From assembly GCA_022360095.1 (NCBI GenBank), contig JAKSDK010000312.1, positions 124,001 through 188,000 on the forward strand: 64,000 bases of DNA. The letters run 5' to 3'. Below, in pieces: positions 18,235 to 27,298 of this stretch. The notes under the pieces were generated by a model, which was given only the letters and a program-made list of their open reading frames with translations, searched no databases and had not been told where the DNA came from. The DNA comes from Phycisphaerales bacterium. Lineage in GTDB: Bacteria; Planctomycetota; Phycisphaerae; UBA1845; UTPLA1. Every line of letters starts with the position of its first letter. Position 1 is the stretch's first letter. Both the position numbers and the translations under genes were made by a program.

Positions 18235-18705
18235 TTACTCAGGTTCGTCACCGGAATAGTCGTAGATCCATTTCTCGTTGCCCCGCTCATAGCCGAGCAA
18301 TTCATCGGGCTTGAAATAGAGGCCGATCTCAAACTCGGCGGCCTCGGGCGAATCCGAGCCGTGAATGAGGTTGAAGCTGTTGGACAGCCCGAAGTCTCCA
18401 CGGATCGTCCCGGGCTCGGCGTTTGAGCCGAATGTTGCGCCCATCATCTTCCGGGCAACGGCGATCCCGTTGTTGGCCTGAAGGACCATGACGATGACGG
18501 GACTGCTTGTGATGTAGCTCAATAGGCGGGGATAAAAGGGTTTGTCCTTATGGACGCCGTAGTGCTCCTCCGCCAGCTCACGCCGTATCTGCATCGCCTT
18601 CAGGGCAAGGATTTGGAAACCTTTGTCTTCAAAACGGCTGATGATACGGCCGGCCATGTTTCGCTGAAGGGCGTCGGGCTTGAGAATGATGAGCGTTTTT
18701 TCCAT
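18235..18705 (-). CDS. ndk: Nucleoside-diphosphate kinase
   Basis: 156 residues, normal size for the family, with GAGGAG five bases before the ATG. It has the N-terminal EKTLIILKPDALQRNMAGRI segment, the nucleotide-binding MMGATF and PGTIRGDFGL segments, and the catalytic loop NLIHGSDSPE with the phosphohistidine at His115. The enzyme transfers the gamma phosphate of ATP to other nucleoside diphosphates in the cytoplasm. There is a short C-terminal acidic tail. It stands alone on the minus strand, between a terminator and the divergent ispF gene. Confidence 0.97.
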   Translation of the reverse strand: MEKTLIILKPDALQRNMAGRIISRFEDKGFQILALKAMQIRRELAEEHYGVHKDKPFYPRLLSYITSSPVIVMVLQANNGIAVARKMMGATFGSNAEPGTIRGDFGLSNSFNLIHGSDSPEAAEFEIGLYFKPDELLGYERGNEKWIYDYSGDEPE

Positions 18706-18862
18706 GGTGTCTCCTCAACGGTTAATGTTTTCTCAATCGCTGGGGAAAGTTTAGCGGTTCGGCTTCACCGGGAAAAGGGCGACGACCGGTCGAATGCAAC
18801 GCCTGCTTTCCCGTCGGCCGAAGGATCGATATCATCCCAATGCTGAAAGAAAGGGGTACCGG

Positions 18863-19357
18863 TTGACCCAGGATCATATTGAACGGATGGGCATTGGCAC
18901 GGACCTCCATCGGTTGGAACCGGGGAGGGCATTGCGGCTTGGGGGAATCGAGGTTGCTTTCGACCGCGGCCTGCGCGGACACAGCGATGGGGACGTCGTG
19001 CTGCACGCAGTGATCGACGCCATCTGCGGGGCCGCCGGGTTGCCCGATATCGGCGAGCATTTTCCGGACACCGATCCGCAATACAAGGATTGCGACAGTC
19101 GAACCCTCGTGGCGAAGGTGGTCGAAGAGATCACAGAGTTGGGGTATGCTGTGGCCAATCTGGATGTGACCGTCCAGGCCGAGCGGCCTAAGCTGTCGCC
19201 TTATAAGGATACGATGCGAGATTGCATCGCCGGATTGGTCGGCATATCGAGTGACCGAGTGAGCGTGAAGGCCAAGACCAACGAAGGCATGGATTCAATC
19301 GGTCGAGGCGATGCGATCGGATGCATCGCCGTCGTCGGCCTGACGAAACGGGGATGA
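18863..19357 (+). CDS. ispF: 2-C-methyl-D-erythritol 2,4-cyclodiphosphate synthase
   Basis: Fifth-step enzyme of the MEP isoprenoid pathway, converting CDP-ME-2-phosphate to MEcPP with release of CMP. Signature parts are GIGTDLHRL (metal-binding Asp and His), RGHSDGDVVLHAVIDAICGAAGLPDIGEHFPD (third metal His and substrate pocket), and a C-terminal NEGMDSIGRGDAIGCIAVV with the typical T-E/K-G region. The start is uncertain. TTG 18863 has AAAGGGG seven bases upstream and gives 164 residues; ATG 18887 would give 156 and also fits the family. The stop is 12 bases before cysS, with which it is probably co-transcribed. Confidence 0.93.
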   Translation: MTQDHIERMGIGTDLHRLEPGRALRLGGIEVAFDRGLRGHSDGDVVLHAVIDAICGAAGLPDIGEHFPDTDPQYKDCDSRTLVAKVVEEITELGYAVANLDVTVQAERPKLSPYKDTMRDCIAGLVGISSDRVSVKAKTNEGMDSIGRGDAIGCIAVVGLTKRG

Positions 19358-19369
19358 TTGGGAAGGAAA

Positions 19370-20881
19370 ATGACGCTTCGCGTTTATAACACGTTAACTG
19401 GCGAGAAGGAACTGTTCGAATCGGTGCACCCCGGCGAAGTCGGGGTCTACCTCTGCGGACCGACGGTTTATAAGCCCGCGCACATCGGGCACGCGGTGGG
19501 GCCGGTGATTTTCGACGTCATCAAATCCTACCTGTCTTTCAAGGGCTACAAGGTCACGTGGGTGGTGAATGTCACGGATGTGGAGGACAAGCTGATCACC
19601 GAGGCGGAGGCCCAAGGGCGCACGGTGCATGACCTGGCGCGGGAATTGGAGGAGAAATACATCAATTCGCTTCAAGCGCTCGGCATCAAGGCCATCGACC
19701 ACATGCCTCGGGCCAGCGAGCATATTCAGGAGATCATCGACCATATCCAGCAATTAATCGACAAGGACATCGCCTATGCCGTCGACGGCGACGTTTATTT
19801 CGATGTCACGAAGGATGAGGATTACGGCAAGCTGACGAACCGCAAATCAGAGGAGCAGTTCTCAGGGACGCGCGACGGGCTGGTTCAGTCTGCGAAGCGG
19901 AATCCAGGGGACTTCGCGCTATGGAAGGCCGCGAAGTCTGAAGAGCCGGACCAGGTCAAATATGCATCGCCATGGGGTCAGGGCAGGCCGGGCTGGCACA
20001 TCGAATGCTCAGCGATGGCGATGAAGTATCTGGGAGAGACGTTTGACATACACGGCGGGGGGCTGGACCTGAAGTTTCCTCATCATGAGAACGAGATTGC
20101 TCAGGCGGAATCTGCGACGGATTGCACGTTTGCAAAATACTGGTTGCACCATGGGTTGACTCGCTTCAATACCAAGAAAATCTCGAAGTCCGATCCCGAG
20201 TTCGAGAAGATCATGGCATCGTTGCAACTTACGAATCTGTTGTCGAAGTATTCGCCTGAGCTTCTGCGATTCCTGATTCTGCAATCTCACTATCGGTCGC
20301 CGATCGACTTTTCAGAGGAGACGTTGCAATCGGCCAAGACCGGGCTGAATACGTTTTATCGTTTGCTGGAGAGACTGGAACGCACCACCGGCAGCGATCC
20401 TTATGATATCGATAGCCTGGTTGAACTGCAGGATGCCGCGGTCGAGACCGCCGGGAAGGACTTCTTAGAGCAGGTGATGACTCAGCGAGTGCGCTTTCTT
20501 GAGGTCATGGACGACGATTTCAATACGGCCGGGGCGATCGGTGTTTTGTTTGAGATGGCCGTCTCGATCAATCGTTTTCTCGACGAGACGCGCTTGGAAA
20601 CTCGAAACGACGACCGTCTGCGAGGCCTCGTGGAAGCGGCCGGCGGGGCATTTGTTTTTCTCGGCCGGCTGCTGGGACTCTTCGAGGCAAGGCCCATTAC
20701 GGCGACGATGAGCGATGATTCGAGGTCACCGAAATTGGTGGACCTGCTCGTTCAGGTTCGGAAGATGGCCAGGGAAGCCAAACAATACGCGATCGGCGAC
20801 CATATTCGGGACGAATTGTCAAAGCTTGGCGTCACCTTGGAGGACCGCAAGGACGGAACGGAATGGCGAATCGACTCATGA
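19370..20881 (+). CDS. cysS: Cysteinyl-tRNA synthetase
   Basis: 503 residues from ATG 19370, which has GGAAGGAAA directly upstream. It is a class I synthetase that charges tRNA-Cys in the cytoplasm. It shows the zinc/cysteine-site [14 protein letters not shown] with the HIGH motif, the WHIECSAM segment, the HHENEIAQ zinc motif, and KISKS as the KMSKS loop. The C-terminal DALR-like helical region and a short end domain complete the usual length. It follows ispF by 12 bases and ends about 45 bases before ruvC. Confidence 0.97.
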   Translation: MTLRVYNTLTGEKELFESVHPGEVGVYLCGPTVYKPAHIGHAVGPVIFDVIKSYLSFKGYKVTWVVNVTDVEDKLITEAEAQGRTVHDLARELEEKYINSLQALGIKAIDHMPRASEHIQEIIDHIQQLIDKDIAYAVDGDVYFDVTKDEDYGKLTNRKSEEQFSGTRDGLVQSAKRNPGDFALWKAAKSEEPDQVKYASPWGQGRPGWHIECSAMAMKYLGETFDIHGGGLDLKFPHHENEIAQAESATDCTFAKYWLHHGLTRFNTKKISKSDPEFEKIMASLQLTNLLSKYSPELLRFLILQSHYRSPIDFSEETLQSAKTGLNTFYRLLERLERTTGSDPYDIDSLVELQDAAVETAGKDFLEQVMTQRVRFLEVMDDDFNTAGAIGVLFEMAVSINRFLDETRLETRNDDRLRGLVEAAGGAFVFLGRLLGLFEARPITATMSDDSRSPKLVDLLVQVRKMAREAKQYAIGDHIRDELSKLGVTLEDRKDGTEWRIDS

Positions 20882-20926
20882 TGTTTTGGGCACTTGTTCG
20901 CATCGGCTGGGAAGGGAGTCCGCCGC

Positions 20927-21460
20927 GTGGTTTCGAGTTCAAAAAAATCTGATCCATTCACGATTCTCGGTGTGGACCCCGGGTTGGATCGGACGGGCTA
21001 CGCCGTCATTGAGACAGTATGCGGCCGAGTTTTGGACGCGGGTCTGATTCGTTCATCGCCTCAGGTGTCGCTCGCCAAACGACTCGGTGAGATCAACAAC
21101 GGGATTCGGGAGGTTTTGTCCGATCACGCTGTGCGCGTCGTTGCCGTTGAAGATTTGTACGCTCATTACAAACATCCTCGAACAGCCATTTTGATGGGGC
21201 ATGCGCGCGGGGTCGTTCTGCTGGCGGCGGCCCAGCGTGGGATCGAAGTCTTGAGTCTACCTGCGACTCGAATTAAGAAATCGTTGACCGGCAACGGGCA
21301 CGCCGGCAAGATTCAGGTGCAGCGGGCCGTGATGGCCACGTTGAAACTGAAGGCGATGCCGGAGCCGGCGGACGTGGCGGACGCCCTGGCCGTGGCGTTG
21401 TGTGCGTCGCTTGCACGAGAGAGCGACGTATCGTCGATGGTCGTGATGGATAAAAGATGA
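20927..21460 (+). CDS. ruvC: Holliday-junction endonuclease RuvC
   Basis: 177 residues from GTG 20927, chosen for GAAGGGAG eight bases upstream. It is a dimeric resolvase that nicks Holliday junctions moved by RuvAB. The acidic site is complete: Asp in GVDPGLDRTGY, Glu in VAVEDLYAHYKHPR, and the C-terminal ADVADALAVALC pair. The RIKKSLTGNGHAGKIQVQ basic segment fits DNA contact. The last codons overlap the ruvA start by ATGA, giving translational coupling in a compact ruvC-ruvA-ruvB operon. Confidence 0.96.
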   Translation: MVSSSKKSDPFTILGVDPGLDRTGYAVIETVCGRVLDAGLIRSSPQVSLAKRLGEINNGIREVLSDHAVRVVAVEDLYAHYKHPRTAILMGHARGVVLLAAAQRGIEVLSLPATRIKKSLTGNGHAGKIQVQRAVMATLKLKAMPEPADVADALAVALCASLARESDVSSMVVMDKR

Positions 21461-22089
21461 TCGTCAGACTACGTGGAAAACTCAGCGAAGTGACCGAAGA
21501 CTCCGCCGTCGTTGAGCGAGAGGGCATCGCGTATGAAGTGATGGTCCCGAGCTATGCCGTCGGTGAGTTGGCGGCCGTCAAAGGCCGTGCAGTCACACTC
21601 CACACGTTGCAATATCTGGAAGGCAACGCGGCCGGGGGAAACCTGACGCCCCGGATCATCGGTTTCTTTCATCCCGAGGACAGGGCCTTTTTCAAACAGT
21701 TTATTACCGTCAAGGGGATGGGGGTGAAGAAGGGGCTGCGCGCCCTGGCGTCGCCCGTGGCCCGGATCGCCTCATTCATCGAATCCGGCGATGCCGCAGC
21801 CATGGCACAACTCCCGGGGATCGGGCGGCGGATGGCCGAGACAATCGTCGCTGAACTCAAGGGGAAGGTCGGCGCCCATGCCTTTGTGGCAGATGATGTG
21901 CCGGAGGCGACGAGGCAGGAGTTCACCGACGATCAGCGCGACGCCATCGAGATTCTCGTGGCCTGGGGAGATTCAAGAACCGACGCCGAGCGCTGGATCG
22001 CAAGGGCAGGGCAGTTGCATGAGAATCTGAACGGTCCGGATGAGTGGGTGCGAACGGCGTATCGAATCCGAAGCGGGGCGGAGGCCTGA
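21457..22089 (+). CDS. ruvA: Holliday-junction branch-migration protein RuvA
   Basis: 210 residues, slightly longer than the usual ~200. Domain I is an OB-like fold starting MIVRLRGKLSEV. Domain II has two helix-hairpin-helix motifs (FITVKGMGVKKGLRAL and AQLPGIGRRMAETIVAEL) that grip the junction. A flexible linker and a C-terminal UBA-like domain III that contacts RuvB follow. It starts inside the ruvC stop and ends five bases before ruvB. Confidence 0.96.
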   Translation: MIVRLRGKLSEVTEDSAVVEREGIAYEVMVPSYAVGELAAVKGRAVTLHTLQYLEGNAAGGNLTPRIIGFFHPEDRAFFKQFITVKGMGVKKGLRALASPVARIASFIESGDAAAMAQLPGIGRRMAETIVAELKGKVGAHAFVADDVPEATRQEFTDDQRDAIEILVAWGDSRTDAERWIARAGQLHENLNGPDEWVRTAYRIRSGAEA

Positions 22090-22094
22090 CGACC

Positions 22095-23147
22095 ATGACG
22101 AGACAACGGATTATTGACGGCGAGTCCGCCGACGGTCACGAAGAGCAGACGAACTGGGCGCTGCGTCCGCGGCGTTTTGAGGAGTGGGTCGGACAAAAAA
22201 GCGTCATCGAGCAGTTGCAGATTGCGCTCAGCGCGGCGAAGAAGCGCCGCGAGCCCTTGGAACATGTGTTGCTGGACGGCCCGCCGGGATTGGGCAAGAC
22301 GACGTTGGCGCACGTGATTGCCGAGGAAATGGGCGTCGCCGATCGCATCCGCGTCACCAGCGGCCCGGCCATCGTCAAGCAGGGTGAGTTGATGAGCACG
22401 CTGACGAACCTGGACGAAGGGGATGTGTTGTTTGTTGATGAGATTCACCGTCTGAACATGGTGGTCGAGGAGTTTCTTTATCCGGCGATGGAAGATTTCC
22501 GCGTTGACTTCACGATCGAGGGCGGTCTCGGCGGACGGACGGTTAATTTCAAACTGAAACGGTTTACCTTGATCGGGGCAACGACAAGGGCCGGGATGTT
22601 GACGGCGGCGTTACGCGATCGATTCGGTCTGCGATATCACCTGGATTTCTATGAACCGAACGAGCTCATGGAGATTCTGCGACGCTCGGCGCTGCGATTG
22701 GAAGTCGATGCGGAACCGGAGGCATTGCAAATGATTGCCGAACGGTCCCGCGGCACGCCTCGCGTGGCGAACCGGTTGTTAAAGAGGATTCGCGACTATG
22801 CCCAGGTTCGCGCTGAGGGCAGAATCGATCACAGCGTGGTCGAGAAAGCATTGTCCATCGAGGAAATCGACGGTATGGGGCTGGACAGGCTGGACCGGTC
22901 GTATCTGTCTTCGTTAATCGAGACCTATCGGGGCGGCCCGGCCGGTATCGAGGCGATCTCGGCGACGATGGGGCAGTCGCGAGATACGCTGGAAGACATG
23001 GTGGAGCCGTTTCTTTTGCAGCAACGATTTCTCACCCGTACGCGGCAGGGCCGCTGTGCGACGCGGCGAGCATACCAACACCTCGGGCTGACGCCGCCTG
23101 ATGAGCGTGAGGAGGCGATTGAAGAACGTGGGTTGTTCGACGGGTGA
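22095..23147 (+). CDS. ruvB: Holliday-junction helicase RuvB
   Basis: 350 residues from ATG 22095, with GGAGG upstream overlapping the end of ruvA; the frame is open from 22044. It is an AAA+ motor that drives branch migration with RuvA. Walker A is GPPGLGKTTLA, Walker B is VDEIHRLN, sensor 1 is LIGATTRAGML, the arginine-finger region is ALRDRFGL, and the C-terminal winged-helix domain has FLTRTRQGR. It is the last gene of the operon, closed by the terminator at 23165. Confidence 0.97.
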   Translation: MTRQRIIDGESADGHEEQTNWALRPRRFEEWVGQKSVIEQLQIALSAAKKRREPLEHVLLDGPPGLGKTTLAHVIAEEMGVADRIRVTSGPAIVKQGELMSTLTNLDEGDVLFVDEIHRLNMVVEEFLYPAMEDFRVDFTIEGGLGGRTVNFKLKRFTLIGATTRAGMLTAALRDRFGLRYHLDFYEPNELMEILRRSALRLEVDAEPEALQMIAERSRGTPRVANRLLKRIRDYAQVRAEGRIDHSVVEKALSIEEIDGMGLDRLDRSYLSSLIETYRGGPAGIEAISATMGQSRDTLEDMVEPFLLQQRFLTRTRQGRCATRRAYQHLGLTPPDEREEAIEERGLFDG

Positions 23148-23164
23148 TAAAGACACGCTCGCAG

Positions 23165-23195
23165 AAACCCCGGGCAGGCCTGCCCGGGGCTTTTT
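23165..23195 (+). terminator. Intrinsic terminator of the ruv operon
   Basis: CCCCGGGCA (23168-23176) pairs with TGCCCGGGG (23181-23189) around a short loop and is followed by CTTTTT. It also lies just beyond the stop of the minus-strand amidohydrolase at 23210 and could serve both directions. Confidence 0.85.
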
Positions 23196-23209
23196 GAGCA
23201 ATTTCAAGA

Positions 23210-24463
23210 TTATCGTGGTTCGTTGCTGACGATCTCGCCGTTGATCACGACGCCGATGCAATGTGTCGTATACTCAAAAGGATCGCCGTCGTACAAGGCG
23301 ATGTCAGCGTCCTTGCCGAGTTCGAGCGTGCCGACACGGTCGGAGATCCCCAGAAGCGTGGCGGCGTTGATCGTGCAAGCTGCCAATGCGTCTTCAAATG
23401 GCAGACCATTGGCGGCGGCGACGGCGGTTTCAAACAAAACGATACGCGTCTTTGGAACGTAACTCTCATAACCGCTTTGCATCGCGATCGGAATGCCGGC
23501 TGCGTGAAGTTTGGCCGCGGTTTCCATGCTTGCATTTTCCGTTTGGCCGTGACCGCTCCGCATCATCGTGGGATGAACGATCACAGGAACGCCTGCGGCT
23601 TTGATTTTGTCGAGAACCAGATAGGCTTCGGCCGCCCCGTCCAGCACGAGCTTGATCTTGAATTCTTTCGCGATCCGCAGCGTGGTCGCGATGTTGTGTG
23701 CGCGGTGAACCGTGACCATGAGCGGCCATTCGCCCTTGAGCACATGACCGAGGGCTTCCAGACGCAGGTTGCGATCCGGTTTTCCTTTTTTGGGGTCTTC
23801 ATGATCTTCGGCCTCGGTTGTGGTTTCCTGTTTTTTGAGATATTCGCGGGCCTTGATCAGTTGAGCACGAAGCATGGCCACGGCCTTCGATCGCGTTCCG
23901 GGTGATTTCTTGTCCCGCTTGGTCGCGCCGTCACCGAGCGTCGCGGCGATCATCGCCGTAGGCACGATGACGGCATCCTCTGTGGTTCTACCCGTCGTTT
24001 TGGCAATCATCGTCTGCCCGGAGATGAGTTCGCCGGGAGCGTGGCCCGTATGAATGGTCGTGATACCGAAACCGCGGACCCATTCGATGAGTCGTTCCTG
24101 CGGGTTGTAGCCGTCGATCGCGCGGAGTTCGGGTTGAATGGGCTCGGAACGTTCGAGCTGGTCCTGGTCCTGTTTCTGGTTCAGATATCCGGTGAACCCC
24201 ACGACGGTGTGCGCATCGATCAGGCCGGGTGTCACGACCTTGGCCGTCAGGACACGGAATCTCTCCGTTTGTCCGAGGATTTCAGAGGCACGACCGACCC
24301 GGTCGATCTTGCCGCCACGAATGAGGACGACGCCGTCCTTGATGGGGGGGCCGGCCATGGTGTAGACGGTCTCACCGCGCACCGCCAGCTGCGCAAGACC
24401 GGCGTCAGCCGAACCGAGAAAAAGAACGGAGGCAACGAGGAACAATCTAAGCAGCAGGGTCAT
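23210..24463 (-). CDS. Exported amidohydrolase-family protein with altered metal site
   Basis: 417 residues from ATG 24463, which has GAGGAG eight bases upstream and shares its A with the previous stop (TGATG). There is a signal peptide (MTLLLRLFLVASVLFLGSAD). It has the whole imidazolonepropionase-type layout: a beta-sandwich start with GGKIDRVG, VVTPGLIDAHTVVGF, a central barrel, and an end GTLELGKDADIALYDGDPF. However, the first metal motif HxH reads HTV. The later ligand sites MVTVHRAHNI and LVLDGAAEAY differ from VHFHTHRH and VLHHVSEGW in its neighbour, so hydrolysis may be lost or altered. It is coupled to the upstream homologue, and the two may form a complex. Confidence 0.85.
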   Translation of the reverse strand: MTLLLRLFLVASVLFLGSADAGLAQLAVRGETVYTMAGPPIKDGVVLIRGGKIDRVGRASEILGQTERFRVLTAKVVTPGLIDAHTVVGFTGYLNQKQDQDQLERSEPIQPELRAIDGYNPQERLIEWVRGFGITTIHTGHAPGELISGQTMIAKTTGRTTEDAVIVPTAMIAATLGDGATKRDKKSPGTRSKAVAMLRAQLIKAREYLKKQETTTEAEDHEDPKKGKPDRNLRLEALGHVLKGEWPLMVTVHRAHNIATTLRIAKEFKIKLVLDGAAEAYLVLDKIKAAGVPVIVHPTMMRSGHGQTENASMETAAKLHAAGIPIAMQSGYESYVPKTRIVLFETAVAAANGLPFEDALAACTINAATLLGISDRVGTLELGKDADIALYDGDPFEYTTHCIGVVINGEIVSNEPR

Positions 24464-25806
24464 CAATGGTTCTCCTCGTCTTCGTGACAACAGAGATAAT
24501 TCGACTGGTCATGGCTCGCTCCGTAGCCGCCGACGGCGTAGAGTCGGTCTTTCGGGTCGCTCCGATCGAAGACTTTGTTTCCGTCGACGTAGGTTTCAAG
24601 CACTTTGGTATAGACGCTGAACGGATCGCCCGAAAGCACGATGAAGTCGGCATCCTTGCCGGCTTCCAGTGAGCCGATGCGTTGGTCGAGATCGAGCATT
24701 TTGGCTCCGGCGATGGTTAACGCTTCAAGCGCTTTTTCCCGTGACATACCGGCACGAACGCCGAGCGCGGCCATTCTGAAGAACAAACGAGAATCCGTAA
24801 TACCGTCGTCGGTATGAAAGGCCGTCAGGACACCCGCTTTTTCCAAAACGGACCCGGTGTGAAAGAGCAGGTTCATGGCCTCGATCTTACCGCCCGGACT
24901 GTCTACGAGAATGATTGAACAGGGCACATTGGCCTCTGCGATCTCGTCGACGACTTTCCAGCCCTCACTGACGTGATGAAGGACGACACGGAAGCCGAAT
25001 TCCTTTTTTAATCGTAGGATGGTGATGATGTCGTCATGTCGGTGCGTATGGAAATGCACGACGCGCCTGCCTTCGAGGACCTCGACCAGGCCTTCCATCG
25101 CAAGATCACGATCGGGCGTCTTATCAGGGTCGTCTTCGGCCTTCTTGAGTTTTTCCCGATAGGCCTGGGCTTTGATCAGTTGTTCACGCACCAGCGCCGC
25201 GGACTTGGCGCGCGTTCCGGGAAAGGGCGGATCACGTTGAGAATTCGTGCCGTTGGCCATTTTCATGCCACCGAGAATCTTGCCATTATCGTCGCGAATG
25301 GCCAGGTCCTCGATCGTTTTGCCGTCGTTCAGTTTGATGTAGATCGTCTGGCCGCTGAGCAGGTGACCTGAACCCGGCATGACGTTCAAGGTGGTGAGCC
25401 CTCCGGCCTGCGCCTTTTGAAGTCCGGCGTCGCGAACGTTGATCGAATCCAGGATGCGCACGTCGGGTTGGATCGGTGTGCTGGAATCACCGGCCCAACC
25501 GCCGCCGAGGTGGCTGTGCGTGCAGATCAAACCCGGCATGACGACCTTTCCGCCGCCGTCGATTTGTTGAGCGTCGTTTGGGATTCGGGTCGAACCGTCA
25601 GGGCCCACGGCGATGATTTCGCCACGATGCGTGACCAGGGTGCCTTTGGGAATGACCGGTCCTGCGATTGGAATGATTTCAGCGCCGATGAGAGCGATCG
25701 GGCTGTCCTGGGCCGTTGATCTATGGGTGTTGAGAAGGAGTGCGATCGTGAATAGGCCGGCGGCGATCGGATGCACACTCATATTCGTTTTGAAGACATG
25801 CCTCAT
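24463..25806 (-). CDS. Exported metal-dependent amidohydrolase
   Basis: 447 residues; the ATG has AGGAG eight bases upstream. A signal peptide (to ~STAQ) directs export. The TIM-barrel hydrolase signatures are intact: MPGLICTHSHLGG (HxH metal pair), VVHFHTHRHDD, VVLHHVSEGW, FHTDDGITDSR (catalytic/metal Asp), and LEAGKDADFIVLSGDPF near the end. Family members hydrolyse amide or ring C-N bonds, often of dipeptides or imidazolones; the substrate here is unknown. The C-terminus is Cys/His-rich (YLCCHEDEENH), which could bind metal. It is translationally coupled to the next gene and lies 83 nt after the HtrA gene on the same strand. Confidence 0.88.
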   Translation of the reverse strand: MRHVFKTNMSVHPIAAGLFTIALLLNTHRSTAQDSPIALIGAEIIPIAGPVIPKGTLVTHRGEIIAVGPDGSTRIPNDAQQIDGGGKVVMPGLICTHSHLGGGWAGDSSTPIQPDVRILDSINVRDAGLQKAQAGGLTTLNVMPGSGHLLSGQTIYIKLNDGKTIEDLAIRDDNGKILGGMKMANGTNSQRDPPFPGTRAKSAALVREQLIKAQAYREKLKKAEDDPDKTPDRDLAMEGLVEVLEGRRVVHFHTHRHDDIITILRLKKEFGFRVVLHHVSEGWKVVDEIAEANVPCSIILVDSPGGKIEAMNLLFHTGSVLEKAGVLTAFHTDDGITDSRLFFRMAALGVRAGMSREKALEALTIAGAKMLDLDQRIGSLEAGKDADFIVLSGDPFSVYTKVLETYVDGNKVFDRSDPKDRLYAVGGYGASHDQSNYLCCHEDEENH

Positions 25807-25888
25807 GTCATGAACTCCTGGTCTCTATGTGGATTGAAGGGTGCTTTCCCACTCACTTGGGTGCTTGACCCGACTTCTTTCAATTTGT

Positions 25889-27055
25889 TTATTCCTCGGA
25901 GTATGGCGGTTTTTGCAGTTGAACACGAGTGGTTCGACGCTTGCCTTCTCGAAGGTAAGTCACGGTGACGACGTCCCCCGCCTGGTATTCCTGTTCAAGG
26001 ACGGAAAGCAAATCGTCCATCGATTTGATTTCGTGGTTGTCGATCTGTTGGATAACGTCCCCCAGAATGATGCCGTTCGGCGTCCAGTTGTTACCGCGCA
26101 GGCCGGCCTCGTCCGCTCCACCGCCTCGCTGGACCGAGCGGATCAGCACGCCGGTAACGGATGCATCTCGCAAGGCCCTGACTTGACTGGCGTTCCTGAT
26201 CGCGATTCCCATTCTCGGGCGAATGACACGACCGTGTTTGATCAGCTGCGGGACGACTTTGTTAACTGTGTCAACGGGTACGGCGAATCCGATGCCAGCG
26301 CTGGAGCCGGAGTCGCTGACGATCATGGTGTTAACGCCGATGAGCCGGGCCGCACTGTCGAGCAAAGGTCCGCCCGAGTTGCCGGGGTTGATGGCTGCAT
26401 CGGTTTGTATCACGCCTTCGATTTTGCGACCGGTCATGGATTGGATTGTTCGTCCGATTGCGCTGACCACACCGGTCGTCAGTGTCTGGTCGAGCCCAAA
26501 CGGATTGCCGATGGCAAAGACGGTTTGTCCGACGCGCAAGTCATTGGATGCGCCGATGGCAATGGGTTTTAGCCGTGCGGGCGGGGCATCGATTCGCAGC
26601 ACGGCCAAGTCCTTATCCGGCTCTTTGCCGACCAGCGAGGCATCCCACGTGGTTTGATCGGCGAGGGTCACCTGAACGCTTCGCGCTCCTCGAACGACGT
26701 GGTAGTTGGTGACGACGTGCCCGTACTCATCCCAGAGGAATCCGGAGCCTGTGCCCGCCTGGGGGATTTCGAGAATGCTAAAGCCGCGGATGGCCTGCCT
26801 GTTGGTGACGCTGGTGATATAGACCACGGAGGGCGCCGCCTCCTCAAAGATCTCGATGGTGGTTTTTTCCTGGTCCGCCAAGTCTCCGCGCGGGGTGACG
26901 GATCTGGGGCTGGCGTCTCGGCTGTAGGAATAACCGCGAATCTGCCCGATCAGCAGCCATCCGACAAGAAGGCCGATAAGTACGCCGACGAGCACCGGAA
27001 GTCGCCACGGGTTGGGATTCGGCTGCTGGAAGCTTTGGTTACTTGAATAGGTCAC
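25889..27055 (-). CDS. HtrA/DegP-type membrane-anchored serine protease
   Basis: 388 residues from GTG 27055 (AAGGAAAGAC upstream). One N-terminal membrane helix (~19-38) anchors it. The trypsin-like domain has the triad His119 (VVTNYHVV), Asp149 (DKDLAVLRID) and Ser227 (INPGNSGGPL), followed by one PDZ domain (~270-370) with GLRGNNWTPNGIILGDVIQ. Proteins of this type degrade or refold misfolded envelope proteins. Only one PDZ is present, as in DegS. It is a probable first gene of a minus-strand group with the two exported amidohydrolases. The gene symbol is left blank because DegP, DegQ and DegS types cannot be separated by eye. Confidence 0.93.
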   Translation of the reverse strand: MTYSSNQSFQQPNPNPWRLPVLVGVLIGLLVGWLLIGQIRGYSYSRDASPRSVTPRGDLADQEKTTIEIFEEAAPSVVYITSVTNRQAIRGFSILEIPQAGTGSGFLWDEYGHVVTNYHVVRGARSVQVTLADQTTWDASLVGKEPDKDLAVLRIDAPPARLKPIAIGASNDLRVGQTVFAIGNPFGLDQTLTTGVVSAIGRTIQSMTGRKIEGVIQTDAAINPGNSGGPLLDSAARLIGVNTMIVSDSGSSAGIGFAVPVDTVNKVVPQLIKHGRVIRPRMGIAIRNASQVRALRDASVTGVLIRSVQRGGGADEAGLRGNNWTPNGIILGDVIQQIDNHEIKSMDDLLSVLEQEYQAGDVVTVTYLREGKRRTTRVQLQKPPYSEE

Positions 27056-27298
27056 GTCTTTCCTTCATTGGCGGCGTCACCGGAATCATAATCCGGTTCT
27101 CCAATCAAAACGAATTTGCCGCCGAAGCCCTAACGGTCGCGCTTTGCCTGTCGGTCGACTGGTTATTGGACGTTCACTCGGCAATTCGCCTTGGCCCGGC
27201 AGGTTCGCCCTTCAATTGAGGTTGAGATTTGACCGATAAGCTTTTCACACCGATTGAGTCTGGGCCCTGCGAACCGTTTTGTAAAAAGGAGATTATCG

